This document shows, one piece after another, positions 1 through 7,847 of a DNA stretch of 64,000 nt; the stretch's first letter is position 1, and each line of letters opens with the position of its first letter. Source of the stretch: Bacillota bacterium (lineage in GTDB: Bacteria > Bacillota > Clostridia > Christensenellales > QAND01). Under the pieces are notes generated by a model. That model worked only from the letters and a program-made list of their open reading frames with translations, did no database searches and was not told the origin of the DNA. A program made the position numbers and the translations under genes. Where the stretch lies: positions 1-64,000 of the forward strand of contig QAND01000013.1 of NCBI GenBank assembly GCA_003150225.1. The letters run 5' to 3'.

Positions 1-488
1 ACCTGGATTTCCAGAGCTTGGGCGATCTCCTGGTAGCTCAGCCCACCGTATTCCAACAGCAGCAAAACCTCCCGATGGCGTTTTTCCAAGCTCATCAGCG
101 CCTTTTGTACCAGGAGGCGCCGGTCTCGATCCAAAGCCAGTTCCTCGGGGCCTGGTTCATGCGCTGGCTGGGTTGCTTCCATGGGAATCTCCTCTTGGGA
201 AACCGCGCGTTTATGGCGTTTATTGCGACGGAGAAAATCCAAACAGGCATTGGTCGCAACACGATAAACCCAACTGCTAAAGGCCGACTGAAACTGGAAT
301 TTCCCCAGATTCAGATAGATCTTTAAAAGGGCGTCCTGGGCGGCATCATGGGCATCCTCCCGGTTGCGCAATGTCCCTAGACAGACGTGGTAGACCAGAG
401 GTTCACAGCGCAATAATACCGTTTCTACGGCGGCCTGATCCCCCCTTTGCGCCCTCTTTATGGTGATTTCATCCAATGTTTTTGCCAT
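1..488 (-). CDS. ECF-type RNA polymerase sigma factor (C-terminus off the left edge)
   Basis: An RNA polymerase sigma-70 family factor of the ECF type, which directs transcription of a small, usually stress or envelope regulon. About 162 residues are visible. Region 2 carries a typical RAQRGD start, an aspartate-rich AHDAAQD stretch and SSWVYRVATNACLDFLRR. A short acidic linker leads to region 4 (LEKRHREVLLLLEYGGLSYQ), a helix-turn-helix for -35 recognition. The reading frame is open to base 1, so the C-terminus and any anti-sigma partner lie outside. In-frame ATGs also exist at 506, 515 and 524. The start at 488 is chosen because a plausible promoter (523-551) would begin transcription near 516 and GGAG lies upstream, but 506 is nearly as good. 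It is divergent from tRNA-Leu. Confidence 0.88.
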   Translation of the reverse strand, partial: MAKTLDEITIKRAQRGDQAAVETVLLRCEPLVYHVCLGTLRNREDAHDAAQDALLKIYLNLGKFQFQSAFSSWVYRVATNACLDFLRRNKRHKRAVSQEEIPMEATQPAHEPGPEELALDRDRRLLVQKALMSLEKRHREVLLLLEYGGLSYQEIAQALEIQ

Positions 489-522
489 GGCATCCGTAAT
501 CTCCATTGATCGCATTATCTCC

Positions 523-551
523 ATTTAAACAGAGATTACATATTGACGCAA
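523..551 (-). promoter_or_regulatory. Predicted promoter of the ECF sigma factor gene
   Basis: On the minus strand, TTGCGT (546-551) and TTAAAT (523-528) are separated by 17 bases. The -35 overlaps the -35 of the tRNA-Leu promoter on the other strand. Predicted from sequence only. Confidence 0.4.
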
Positions 552-572
552 CACCAGGATTTCTGCTATGAT
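543..572 (+). promoter_or_regulatory. Predicted promoter of tRNA-Leu
   Basis: TTGACG (543-548) and TATGAT (567-572) with an 18-base spacer, 15 bases ahead of the mature tRNA 5' end. Confidence 0.55.
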
Positions 573-586
573 AGTTGAGCATTCCT

Positions 587-673
587 GCCGGAGTGATGGA
601 ATTGGCAGACGTAGTGGACTCAAAATCCACCGGTGGCGACACCGTGCCGGTTCGAGTCCGGCCTCCGGCACCA
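587..673 (+). tRNA. tRNA-Leu (anticodon CAA)
   Basis: The acceptor stem GCCGGAG (587-593) pairs with CTCCGGC (663-669), followed by A and an encoded CCA. The anticodon stem GTGGA/TCCAC encloses the loop CTCAAAA, giving anticodon CAA, which reads UUG. A long variable arm precedes the T-arm GGTTCGAGTCC, as expected for a class II leucine tRNA. It is a single-gene unit with its own promoter and terminator. Confidence 0.96.
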
Positions 674-677
674 GACT

Positions 678-715
678 GAGCCTGGACGCAGTTCGCGTTC
701 AGGCTCTTTTCTTTT
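678..715 (+). terminator. Intrinsic terminator after tRNA-Leu
   Basis: GAGCCTG (678-684) pairs with CAGGCTC (700-706), with further pairing inside, followed by TTTTCTTTT. Confidence 0.85.
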
Positions 716-801
716 GCTCGGAATGGAGCGCTCATGCCAAGAGATGGGTATCTTTTTTTGTAGTATAAACCCAGCAGGCTGAGCCTGCACGCAAAACACA
801 C

Positions 802-831
802 ACCGCGCTTTGTGGAGTGCGGTTTTATTTT
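802..831 (+). terminator. Terminator-like hairpin with no gene before it
   Basis: ACCGCGC (802-808) pairs with GTGCGGT (817-823), one G-U pair, followed by TTTATTTT. No coding sequence precedes it on this strand, so it may back up the tRNA-Leu terminator. In the rest of 716-941 I see no gene. Confidence 0.4.
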
Positions 832-941
832 GTGTTATCTTCCGAAACCGGTATCCGTTTTATAACGTAGGCCCAGCCAAAGGCTTTGATGCGCAAGTCA
901 CGTTTGAGACTTATCCTTTTGTTAATCGATTTACATTTTTT

Positions 942-2036
942 CTATTTTGGATCCTCCCAGCCGGCTTCCCGGCAAGCCTCCAATAGGCCTTTACAGGGAA
1001 GCAAACGGCTGATCACATTCCTTTGAGGCTTTTCTCGGGAGGAAACCGATAGCCTTTTGTTTTTGCTCAAAATATCGCCATACTCCACCGGGATCAATTC
1101 AATGCCCGATAGACGTTCCATCCATGGCAGGCCCTTTGAGGTATTGACCATCACCGCTGACACCCCCTCCCTTTGATAGCCGGGATGCTCGGGATCCATG
1201 CCGAGGTAGTCCCCTAGGGTAATATCCCCCAGCCGGTTCTCTCCTTTGAAGGAGCATCGGTAGCAGCTGGGCCGCAGGAAATATGAAAAAGCATATCCAT
1301 AGGCGGTATCAAAGAAGGGCATTAGCTCTGTCTTTCCATTTTCCGCTTCCCCCCGAAGATAGGCTGGATACCAGGCGTCCACCTTATGGCGAACGGTAAA
1401 GGACGCAATGGGCGCCCCCAGGGACTCCTCCAGGTGATCGATATATTCCACTCCCACCCAGGGCGAGGTGATACCATGGCAGATCAAATCACAGGCCAGC
1501 AGATTGGGGTGGTCCCCGCCAAGATAGCCTTTGAGAGCTCCCACATCACATGGCGTTCCCACAAAGAGAACCAGCCCCTTTTCCAGGCGTTCCCGCACCA
1601 GAGGAAAGATCCCGTTCTTCTGGCTCTGGATATACTTACTGCCCTTTAGAGCCGCCAGATCCTGAGGATGGTTGGTACAGATGTAATGGGTGCTGCGGAA
1701 ATCTTCCCCATACCGCACCCCGCAGACCCAGCCGCCGGCCTCTAATACCGCTCTAGAGAGCGCGGTGGCAACGCCTCCCGAAGCACAGGAAAGCAGTTCC
1801 TTCCAATCCGTTTCATGGGCAGCATAGCAAGCAATGCCGTGCTGGGACAGCCTCATGGATTTTCCAGCCATAATCGGACACTTTTCGCGGCATAGCCCAC
1901 AATCCACACAAGTGATCCGATCCAACTGCGGATAGAGAAAGCCCTCGTCGTCCGCTTCCATCCGTATGGCATTTACAGGACACACCGCACCACATACCCC
2001 GCATCCGCAACAAAGCTCCTTGGCAATCCAGTCCAT
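942..2036 (-). CDS. FrhB-like Fe-S protein (coenzyme F420 hydrogenase/dehydrogenase beta subunit family)
   Basis: A 364-residue cytoplasmic flavin/iron-sulfur protein. Residues 1-60 hold two [4Fe-4S] ferredoxin motifs, CCGCGVCGAVCPV and CVDCGLCREKCP. The rest matches the FrhB/FpoF-type F420 hydrogenase beta subunit N- and C-terminal domains, with features such as SCASGGVATALSRA, FVGTPCDVGALKG, CDLICHGITSPWV and CSFKGENRLGDITLGDY. Family members pass electrons between ferredoxin-like centres and a flavin or deazaflavin substrate. In Clostridia many sit in polysaccharide or cofactor loci and have no known substrate. No hydrogenase alpha or gamma subunit is nearby. The start at 2036 is preceded by GGGGAGGGG. 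The exact reaction cannot be given. Confidence 0.85.
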   Translation of the reverse strand: MDWIAKELCCGCGVCGAVCPVNAIRMEADDEGFLYPQLDRITCVDCGLCREKCPIMAGKSMRLSQHGIACYAAHETDWKELLSCASGGVATALSRAVLEAGGWVCGVRYGEDFRSTHYICTNHPQDLAALKGSKYIQSQKNGIFPLVRERLEKGLVLFVGTPCDVGALKGYLGGDHPNLLACDLICHGITSPWVGVEYIDHLEESLGAPIASFTVRHKVDAWYPAYLRGEAENGKTELMPFFDTAYGYAFSYFLRPSCYRCSFKGENRLGDITLGDYLGMDPEHPGYQREGVSAVMVNTSKGLPWMERLSGIELIPVEYGDILSKNKRLSVSSREKPQRNVISRLLPCKGLLEACREAGWEDPK

Positions 2037-2129
2037 TCCGACCGCCCCTCCCCTTCAAATCATGGAGCCAGTATACCACAGGCGGAATGATCCGTACATA
2101 TGTTCGCCTATATTTGGTTTTCTGAAACA

Positions 2130-2160
2130 GAAAAGCAAAGTGCCCGGCAGCGCCGGGCAC
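2130..2160 (-). terminator. Intrinsic terminator of the secreted-protein pair
   Basis: On the minus strand a nine-base stem GTGCCCGGC/GCCGGGCAC with a three-base loop (2140-2160) is followed by TTTGCTTTT, just after the gene ending at 2172. Confidence 0.8.
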
Positions 2161-2171
2161 AGGCAACAAAA

Positions 2172-2687
2172 CTATTTGAGGGTAAACTGAAAGGTAACCG
2201 TTCCCTGGTAATTTCCCTCCCCGGGAATATCCTTGGCATCCACCTGAAGCGCTCCCGACACGTTTTCAGTAGAGGCGCTTTCCGCCATGGCGGTGATGGC
2301 CTCCCCAGGCAGTATTTCGTTGCCGCCGCTGAGCAGCTTCATTGGGACCACCTGAGCGGTGTTTGTGGCATTTACCAGTTGAAAGGCCCCCTCCGGTCCG
2401 CTGCCGGTAACGGTAATATGCAGCATCTTTCCATTAAAATCGGCCATATCGCTGACGGATATGGTGAACTCCTTGGAGGCAGGGGCGCTGGCCTTGGCAA
2501 TCACCTGAGTGCCGAAGTCCACCTGGGCGGGAATCTGCACAGTATAGACGGGATCAGGTAGCTTGGCGTTCATGGTAACGTCCACCGACCCCGTGGGATT
2601 ATCCTGGTTGACGTCGGCGGCATAGGCCGTCATCACGCCAGCGCACAGGAGCACGGCAGATAACAACAGGATGATACATTTTCGCAT
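2172..2687 (-). CDS. Secreted beta-sandwich protein of unknown function
   Basis: A 171-residue exported protein. A Sec signal peptide (MRKCIILLLSAVLLCAGVMT) ends near AYAAD. The mature part is rich in beta-strand-like segments (TVQIPAQVDFGTQV, FTISVSDMADF) and ends GTVTFQFTLK, a pattern seen in cell-surface beta-sandwich proteins of Firmicutes. No LPXTG motif, lipobox or membrane helix follows, so it is probably released or held by partners. The start at 2687 is favoured over an upstream ATG by the AAAGGAG box and the signal peptide. It is 17 bases downstream of the membrane-anchored gene at 2705-3214, and the two are probably co-transcribed. Not confidently assigned to a named family. Confidence 0.7.
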   Translation of the reverse strand: MRKCIILLLSAVLLCAGVMTAYAADVNQDNPTGSVDVTMNAKLPDPVYTVQIPAQVDFGTQVIAKASAPASKEFTISVSDMADFNGKMLHITVTGSGPEGAFQLVNATNTAQVVPMKLLSGGNEILPGEAITAMAESASTENVSGALQVDAKDIPGEGNYQGTVTFQFTLK

Positions 2688-2704
2688 GGGAAGACTCCTT
2701 TCTT

Positions 2705-3214
2705 CTATTGAACCCACAGGTCCAGTACCACATCCGCTCCATTCAACGGGGCGGGTGGTTCCTCCAGTGAATAACATTGATACCGGAGAACCGCGTGGGG
2801 ATACCGGCCTGCAGGCAGGGTTCGGATCAATTGGATGTCGTAGACTCCCTTGCCCGGGGGAATCAGCTTGGATTCATACACCACCTCCCCATCCACCACC
2901 AGGGAGATACAAAAATAACAGGGATTGCCCTGGGGATTCACCAAATTGACCCGCTGGTTCAGCGTATTCGCCGCCAATGTCATGGCACCATAGCCCGGTA
3001 TGGTGATGTTTCCCGCTCCGGAGGAATCCGTCGGGGAGGGCAGAATGCCCTGCCATTCCACCGCACCGGGATCCACCTCCATCTGCACGCCGGCATTCCC
3101 CGTACCGTTTGAAGATCGAAACAGCCCTATTCCTAGGCAAATCCCCGCCACCAACAGCAGCGCCCCGGCACAGAGTGGCAGCCATTTTTTCTGTTTGCGC
3201 CTCTCTTGTTTCAT
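2705..3214 (-). CDS. Single-pass membrane protein with extracellular domain, unknown function
   Basis: A 169-residue protein with a basic start (MKQERRKQKKW), one hydrophobic helix at about residues 12-31 (LPLCAGALLLVAGICLGIGL) and an outside domain of about 135 residues. The latter contains NITIPGYGAMTLAANT, VNPQGNPCYFCISLVV and AVLRYQCYSLEE, with three cysteines that could form disulfides. The start at 3214 is preceded by GGTGG; in-frame upstream ATGs lack a binding site. It leads a two-gene unit with the secreted protein at 2172-2687, so an envelope assembly or display pair is plausible but unproven. I do not recognise the family. Confidence 0.65.
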   Translation of the reverse strand: MKQERRKQKKWLPLCAGALLLVAGICLGIGLFRSSNGTGNAGVQMEVDPGAVEWQGILPSPTDSSGAGNITIPGYGAMTLAANTLNQRVNLVNPQGNPCYFCISLVVDGEVVYESKLIPPGKGVYDIQLIRTLPAGRYPHAVLRYQCYSLEEPPAPLNGADVVLDLWVQ

Positions 3215-3321
3215 GATCCACCATTTCAGAGTTTTCTTGTATTGTATCAGATTCTCCATATGGTTAGAAAGCAATTTTCGACAATATTTGACAATAACAA
3301 AAAATATTTCCATGTTTTTTA

Positions 3322-3353
3322 CGAAAAAAAAGCACGCCTTACGGCGTGCTTTT
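3322..3353 (-). terminator. Intrinsic terminator after exodeoxyribonuclease gene
   Basis: AGCACGCC (3331-3338) pairs with GGCGTGCT (3343-3350) around TTAC. On the minus strand the stem is followed by a run of eight T. It ends the pdp-deoC-exoA operon. The 100 bases between it and 3214 hold no gene. Confidence 0.88.
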
Positions 3354-3364
3354 AAATGCCCCGT

Positions 3365-4117
3365 TTACCCGTTTAGATCCAGCTCCACGGGGCAGTGGTC
3401 GCTGCCCAGCACCTGGTCATGGATGATAAAGTCCGCCGCCCGTTCCATCAGACGCCGAGAGGTCAAAAAATAATCGATACGCCATCCGGCGTTGTTCTTC
3501 CGGGCGTTGAACAGATAGGACCACCAGGTATAGGCCACCCGGTCGGGATACAGCTCGCGGAACACATCCGCAAAGCCCGCATCCAGCAACTTTTCCATCT
3601 TACCCCGCTCCTGATCCGAAAAACCGGCGTTGCCCCGGTTCGTCTTGGGGTTCTTTAAATCCAGATCCGTCCGGGCTACGTTCATATCGCCGCAGATCAC
3701 CACCGGTTTTTCCCGGTCCAGTTCCATGACATACGCCCTGAAATCGTCCTCCCAGGACATGCGGTAATCGATACGGGCAAGCTCCTTCTGTGCATTGGGC
3801 ACGTAGATGTTTACCAGATAGAAGTCGGGAAATTCCAAGGTAATGGCCCGGCCCTCCCCTGCATGGGGAGTATTGGGAATATCATAGACCACCTTTTGGG
3901 GGGCGACCCGGGTAAAGACCGCGGTACCGGAATACCCCTTGCGCTGGGCGCTATTCCAGTATTGCTCATAGCCCGCAAGGGACAGCTCCGCCTGATCGGG
4001 CTGCATCTTGGTCTCCTGTACGCAGAAGACGTCGGCATCCACCGACTGAAAAAAATCCAGAAACCCCTTGTTGATGCAAGCCCGCAGCCCGTTCACGTTC
4101 CAGGATACCAGTTTCAT
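3365..4117 (-). CDS. exoA: Exodeoxyribonuclease III / AP endonuclease
   Basis: A 250-residue Xth/ExoA-family enzyme that cleaves DNA 5' to abasic sites and removes 3' blocking groups in base excision repair. The catalytic motifs are in the usual order: NVNGLRA near the start, QETK (metal-binding Glu), the GDMNVA Asp/Asn pair, the RIDYF segment and the terminal GSDHCPV. The length is normal for the family. It is the last gene of a three-gene operon, 30 bases after deoC, with AGGAGG directly before the ATG and a strong terminator behind. Its partners break down deoxyribonucleosides, so the operon couples DNA-derived nucleoside salvage to repair. Confidence 0.95.
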   Translation of the reverse strand: MKLVSWNVNGLRACINKGFLDFFQSVDADVFCVQETKMQPDQAELSLAGYEQYWNSAQRKGYSGTAVFTRVAPQKVVYDIPNTPHAGEGRAITLEFPDFYLVNIYVPNAQKELARIDYRMSWEDDFRAYVMELDREKPVVICGDMNVARTDLDLKNPKTNRGNAGFSDQERGKMEKLLDAGFADVFRELYPDRVAYTWWSYLFNARKNNAGWRIDYFLTSRRLMERAADFIIHDQVLGSDHCPVELDLNG

Positions 4118-4147
4118 CTCGTCCTCCTAGAGATTGTTTTTGTTGCC

Positions 4148-4828
4148 TTATTCCGGGCGGTTTTCGTACTCCCTTGCCATGGCGTAACCAGCGCTGGTGC
4201 CAATGCGGCTGGCGCCGGCATCCATCATGCGGAGCACATCGCCGACGGTGCGAATCCCTCCGGCGGCCTTAACCCCCATATCGTCACCCACCGTGCGGCG
4301 CAGAAGGGCCACATCCTCCACAGTGGCGCCGGCAGCGGAAAACCCAGTGGAGGTTTTGACATAGGCGGCGCCTGCCCTTTTTGCCAGCACGCAAGCCCGG
4401 ATCTTCTCATCGTCGGTTAAAAGACAGGTTTCCAGAATCACCTTGACGGGGGTATCCCCCGCCGCTTGGATCACCCGCACCATATCGCTGAATACATCGC
4501 CATCATCCCCGGCCTTAAGCCGCCCGATGTTGAGAACCATGTCGATCTCCTCCGCCCCGTTCTGAACGGCGGTCGCCGCCTCGTAGGCCTTGCTCTCGGT
4601 ATCCATGGCCCCCAGAGGAAAGCCTACCACGGCACAGGGCTTTACCTCCACCCCAGTAAGCAGCTCATTGACCATTGCCACATAGCAACTATTGACGCAG
4701 ACCGACGCAAAGCCGTATTCCCGGGCCTCGTCACAGACACGCTGGATCTCCTGGGGAGTGGCGTCGGGCTTTAGCAGGGTGTGGTCAATAAGCCCGCAGA
4801 ATTCATCCAAAGTCAGGTTCCGTTTCAT
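4148..4828 (-). CDS. deoC: Deoxyribose-phosphate aldolase
   Basis: A 226-residue class I aldolase that splits 2-deoxyribose 5-phosphate into acetaldehyde and glyceraldehyde 3-phosphate. The Schiff-base lysine lies in YVKTSTGF. The second active-site lysine is in GVKAAGGIRT and the aspartate in EIDMVLNIG. Its ATG overlaps the TGA of the pyrimidine-nucleoside phosphorylase gene by four bases, so the two are translationally coupled. The phosphorylase yields deoxyribose 1-phosphate, which needs a phosphopentomutase (not in this window) before the DeoC step. Confidence 0.96.
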   Translation of the reverse strand: MKRNLTLDEFCGLIDHTLLKPDATPQEIQRVCDEAREYGFASVCVNSCYVAMVNELLTGVEVKPCAVVGFPLGAMDTESKAYEAATAVQNGAEEIDMVLNIGRLKAGDDGDVFSDMVRVIQAAGDTPVKVILETCLLTDDEKIRACVLAKRAGAAYVKTSTGFSAAGATVEDVALLRRTVGDDMGVKAAGGIRTVGDVLRMMDAGASRIGTSAGYAMAREYENRPE

Positions 4829-6153
4829 ATCAATCGTTCCTCTCCGTTGGCGGTTACCAAGCCATAGACCAGCGGGCGTTCCACCCGGGCTTCCCCCAGG
4901 TGCATGGCCCTTGTAAACAGCTCTCTGGCCTGATCCAGATTTTTCTCCTCGTTAACGTAAAACAGTGCCAGGGGTTCTCCGGCTTTTACCGGCTCCCCTA
5001 CCCGCTTTTGCATTAGAATCCCTACGGAGTGGTCCACGGTATCCTCCGCACGGGATCTGCCAGCGCCCAAAAGCTGCGCCGCCCGGCCGATGGCCTCGGC
5101 ATCCATATGACACACATAGCCATCCGCCTGAGCCAAGATGGGTTCCACCCGTCTTGCCTTTATCAGGGAATCGGGGTTCTCTATCACCCTGGTATCGCCG
5201 CCTTGAGCGGCGATGATCTCCCGAAATTTATCCAGCGCTGCCCCGGTGTCCAGCGCTTTTTGCAGCTTTGCTTCCGCCTCTTCCGGGGTGGACGCCTTCC
5301 CCGCCGCCAGCATGATCTGTTTTGCCAGAAGCATACACACCGAAAACAGTGGGGATTCCCGCTCCTGGCCCGACAAAATGCCGATGGCTTCCCGCACGTC
5401 CAAACCGTTGCCGATGGCATTGCCCAGGGGCTGGTCCATATCGGTCACGATGGCGGTAACCCGGCGGCCCAGCCGCTCCCCGATATCCACCATAGCCCGG
5501 GCCAGGCGGAAGGCAGCCTCCGTCTCCTTCATAAAAGCGCCGCTGCCGGTTTTTACATCCAATACAATGGCCTCAGCTCCCGAGGCCAGCTTCTTGCTCA
5601 TGACACTGCTGGCGATGAGGGCCACGCTATCCACGGTGGCGGTTACATCCCGGATGGCGTAGAGCCGCTTATCGGCAGGGACCAGGTCCCCAGTCTGCCC
5701 CACGATGGCGGCGCCATGGCGGTTCACCAGATCCACCATCTCTTGGGGGGTGAAATCCACCCGTAGGCCCGGGATGGATTCCAGCTTATCCAGCGTGCCG
5801 CCGGTATGGCCCAGTCCCCGACCGGACATCTTCGCCACCTTGACGCCGCAGGCCGCCACCATGGGCACCAATACGAGGGTGGTGGTATCCCCCACCCCGC
5901 CGGTGGAGTGCTTATCCGCTACCACGCCTCGGATACCGGAAAGATCCACGGTATCCCCAGACTGCGCCATAAAATAGGTCAGGTTGGCGGTTTCCTCCTC
6001 ATCCATTCCCCGCAGGCATACCGCCATGGTAAAGGCGGAGATCTGATAGTCGGGAATGCTGCCGTCGGTAACGCCCTGCACAAAATAGGCGATTTCCTCC
6101 CGGCTCAGCCGCTCTCCCCGCTTCTTTTTTTGCAACAGATCGATCATATCCAT
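4825..6153 (-). CDS. pdp: Pyrimidine-nucleoside phosphorylase
   Basis: A 442-residue member of the thymidine/pyrimidine-nucleoside phosphorylase family. It converts uridine or (deoxy)thymidine plus phosphate into the base and (deoxy)ribose 1-phosphate. Visible motifs are the phosphate-binding ADKHSTGGVGD, the pyrimidine-contact segment SSVMSKKLASGAEAIVLDVK with KTGSGAFM, and a C-terminal alpha/beta domain. The start at 6153 (MDMIDLLQ) is chosen over a longer frame because GGGAGGTG lies seven bases upstream. It is the first gene of the operon with deoC and exoA. The predicted promoter lies about 125 bases upstream, leaving a fairly long leader. Confidence 0.94.
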   Translation of the reverse strand: MDMIDLLQKKKRGERLSREEIAYFVQGVTDGSIPDYQISAFTMAVCLRGMDEEETANLTYFMAQSGDTVDLSGIRGVVADKHSTGGVGDTTTLVLVPMVAACGVKVAKMSGRGLGHTGGTLDKLESIPGLRVDFTPQEMVDLVNRHGAAIVGQTGDLVPADKRLYAIRDVTATVDSVALIASSVMSKKLASGAEAIVLDVKTGSGAFMKETEAAFRLARAMVDIGERLGRRVTAIVTDMDQPLGNAIGNGLDVREAIGILSGQERESPLFSVCMLLAKQIMLAAGKASTPEEAEAKLQKALDTGAALDKFREIIAAQGGDTRVIENPDSLIKARRVEPILAQADGYVCHMDAEAIGRAAQLLGAGRSRAEDTVDHSVGILMQKRVGEPVKAGEPLALFYVNEEKNLDQARELFTRAMHLGEARVERPLVYGLVTANGEERLI

Positions 6154-6284
6154 CGCGCTCACCTCCCATAGAGTGTATGCCATTGGGGGTATTCCAACCC
6201 GTGTGGCCCCGTGCGGCGGCCCAAGCCTTCCCGGAGGACGGCCCCTTTTGCCAACGCCCGAAAAGCCGCTCCTTCTGTGGGATC

Positions 6285-6314
6285 ATTATAGCATCCCCCT
6301 GCTTTCCGGCACAA
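6285..6314 (-). promoter_or_regulatory. Predicted promoter of the pdp-deoC-exoA operon
   Basis: On the minus strand TTGTGC (6309-6314) and TATAAT (6285-6290) lie 18 bases apart. The GC-rich leader down to 6153 can fold but matches no riboswitch I recognise. Confidence 0.5.
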
Positions 6315-6394
6315 TAGACATCCTTTTTACAGCCCTTTTCCGCCGCGAACAATGGAAAAAAGCGGAGTTTTTTTCATCATTAAATCATCTTTTG

Positions 6395-6423
6395 TTTTCA
6401 ACGCCGTCAAGTTGCTGTATAAT
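6395..6423 (+). promoter_or_regulatory. Predicted promoter of the CofE-like gene
   Basis: TTTTCA (6395-6400) and a perfect TATAAT (6418-6423) with a 17-base spacer. The 316-base divergent region 6154-6469 holds this and the pdp promoter and no gene. Confidence 0.5.
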
Positions 6424-6469
6424 GCTACCGTGTGAATGCAATATTCCCGTATATGAGGAGGTGCTCATT

Positions 6470-7648
6470 GTGAGCAGAATTGGCACCGTATCCATGGGTA
6501 TCCGTATGCCTGTGATCCGCCAGGGGGATGATTTGGGCAAGATCGTAACCGACCATCTTCTGGCCGCGGTAGAGGAAGAGGGCATTGCCCTCCATGATAA
6601 AGACGTGGTAGCCGTCACCGAGTCCATCGTCGCCCGGGCCCAGGGCAACTATGCTACCACTGACCAGATCGCAAAAGCGGTCCGGGCCAAGTTCCCCGGC
6701 GGGGAAGCCGCTGTGGTGTTTCCCATCTTAAGCCGGAACCGCTTTTCCATCCTGCTGCGGGGAATCCTCAAGGGGTTGGACAAGGTCTACATTGTGCTGA
6801 GCTATCCCAGTGACGAGGTGGGCAACCACCTGATGGATCCCGACGCTCTGCTGGATGCCGGCATCAACCCCTATACCACCGTCATGAACCTGGAGGAGTT
6901 CCGTGCTCTGTTCGGCACCTACCGGCATCCTTTCACCGGGGTGGATTATGTGGAATTTTACCAGGGCTTGGGAGACAACGTGGAACTATTGTTTGCCAAC
7001 GATCCCACCGCCGCCCTGACCGTTACCCCGCACTGCCTGGTGGCAGATATCCACTCTCGGCGCCGGACCAAGCGCCGTCTGCGGGACGCCGGGGCTGTAA
7101 CGGTGGTAGGCATTGACGAGATCATGACCGAGCCGGTGGATGGCAGCGGCTATAACCCCGACTACGGCCTATTGGGCAGCAACCTGGCCAGCGATGATCG
7201 GGTAAAGCTGTTCCCCCGTGACTGCGGAACCCTTGTAACCGATATCCAGGCCCGTATCTTTGAGCGCACCGGCAAAAAGCTGGAGGTTATGGTATACGGC
7301 GATGGCGCCTTCAAGGATCCGGCCGGCGGTATCTGGGAGCTGGCGGATCCGGTGGTTTCCCCGGGCTTTACCAGCGGCCTTTCCGGCATGCCCAATGAGA
7401 TCAAATTCAAATTTGTAGCCGATACCGAGTTGAAGGATCTCTCGGGCGAGGAAGCGGGAGAGGCCATGCGGGAATACATCCGCAACAAGGAAGCGGATCT
7501 GACGGGCAAGGACGCCTCCCTGGGCACCACTCCCCGGCACCTGACCGATCTTCTGGGCAGTCTTTCCGACCTGACCAGCGGCAGCGGCGACAAGGGTACT
7601 CCCGTGATCCTCATCCAGAATTACTTCACCAATTACGCCACCGAATAA
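6470..7648 (+). CDS. Coenzyme F420-0:L-glutamate ligase-like protein (CofE family)
   Basis: A 392-residue homologue of CofE, the GTP-dependent enzyme that adds glutamate to the F420 side chain. Family hallmarks are visible at the N-terminus (SMGIRMPVIRQGDDLG, then DKDVVAVTESIVARAQGN), with ILSRNRFS, NPDYGLLGSN and the long C-terminal part. The start is GTG at 6470, with GAGGAGG seven bases upstream; longer frames lack a binding site. It is about 1.5 times longer than archaeal CofE, as is common for clostridial members. No other F420 biosynthesis gene is visible, so the natural substrate may be another gamma-glutamyl acceptor. Single-gene unit with a strong terminator. Confidence 0.83.
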   Translation: MSRIGTVSMGIRMPVIRQGDDLGKIVTDHLLAAVEEEGIALHDKDVVAVTESIVARAQGNYATTDQIAKAVRAKFPGGEAAVVFPILSRNRFSILLRGILKGLDKVYIVLSYPSDEVGNHLMDPDALLDAGINPYTTVMNLEEFRALFGTYRHPFTGVDYVEFYQGLGDNVELLFANDPTAALTVTPHCLVADIHSRRRTKRRLRDAGAVTVVGIDEIMTEPVDGSGYNPDYGLLGSNLASDDRVKLFPRDCGTLVTDIQARIFERTGKKLEVMVYGDGAFKDPAGGIWELADPVVSPGFTSGLSGMPNEIKFKFVADTELKDLSGEEAGEAMREYIRNKEADLTGKDASLGTTPRHLTDLLGSLSDLTSGSGDKGTPVILIQNYFTNYATE

Positions 7649-7660
7649 TCCAAACCGCGT

Positions 7661-7686
7661 AAAAAGGGCCCATATGGGCCCTTTTT
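7661..7686 (+). terminator. Intrinsic terminator of the CofE-like gene
   Basis: A perfect palindromic stem AAAGGGCCC/GGGCCCTTT flanked by an A-run and a T-run, so it could work on both strands. Confidence 0.88.
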
Positions 7687-7753
7687 CATTTATTGGATTT
7701 TCATACATTTATTTACAAAGTTTATGAAAAGCCGTTGCAGTTTACACGAAAAA

Positions 7754-7769
7754 AAAGTATACCTTTCTT
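7754..7769 (+). repeat. Direct repeat copy 1 (AAAGTATACCTTTCTT)
   Basis: Sixteen identical bases recur at 7848-7863, containing the palindrome GTATAC. Both lie upstream of the surface-protein gene at 7959. A regulator site or a duplicated leader element is possible. Confidence 0.7.
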
Positions 7770-7798
7770 CGCATCAAGAATTTCTGATAATTTGTACT

Positions 7799-7827
7799 TA
7801 AAAACCCCAAATAATCGGGGGTTTTTG
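7799..7827 (+). terminator. Terminator hairpin between the two direct repeats
   Basis: AAAACCCC and GGGGTTTT arms around an A/T-rich loop, followed by TTTTTG. It sits between the two 16-base repeats in the leader of the gene at 7959, where it could act as an attenuator. In the rest of 7687-7958 I see no gene. Confidence 0.6.
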
Positions 7828-7847
7828 TTTCTTTGACTTCAATGAAT

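Noticed and set aside
735-940. A gene in the gap between tRNA-Leu and the FrhB-like gene
   Set aside because: No frame with a start, a binding site and protein-like content; only a terminator-like hairpin is visible.
5029-5766. A 245-codon plus-strand frame opposite pdp
   Set aside because: Shadow of pdp with Gly/His/Arg-rich, low-complexity composition.
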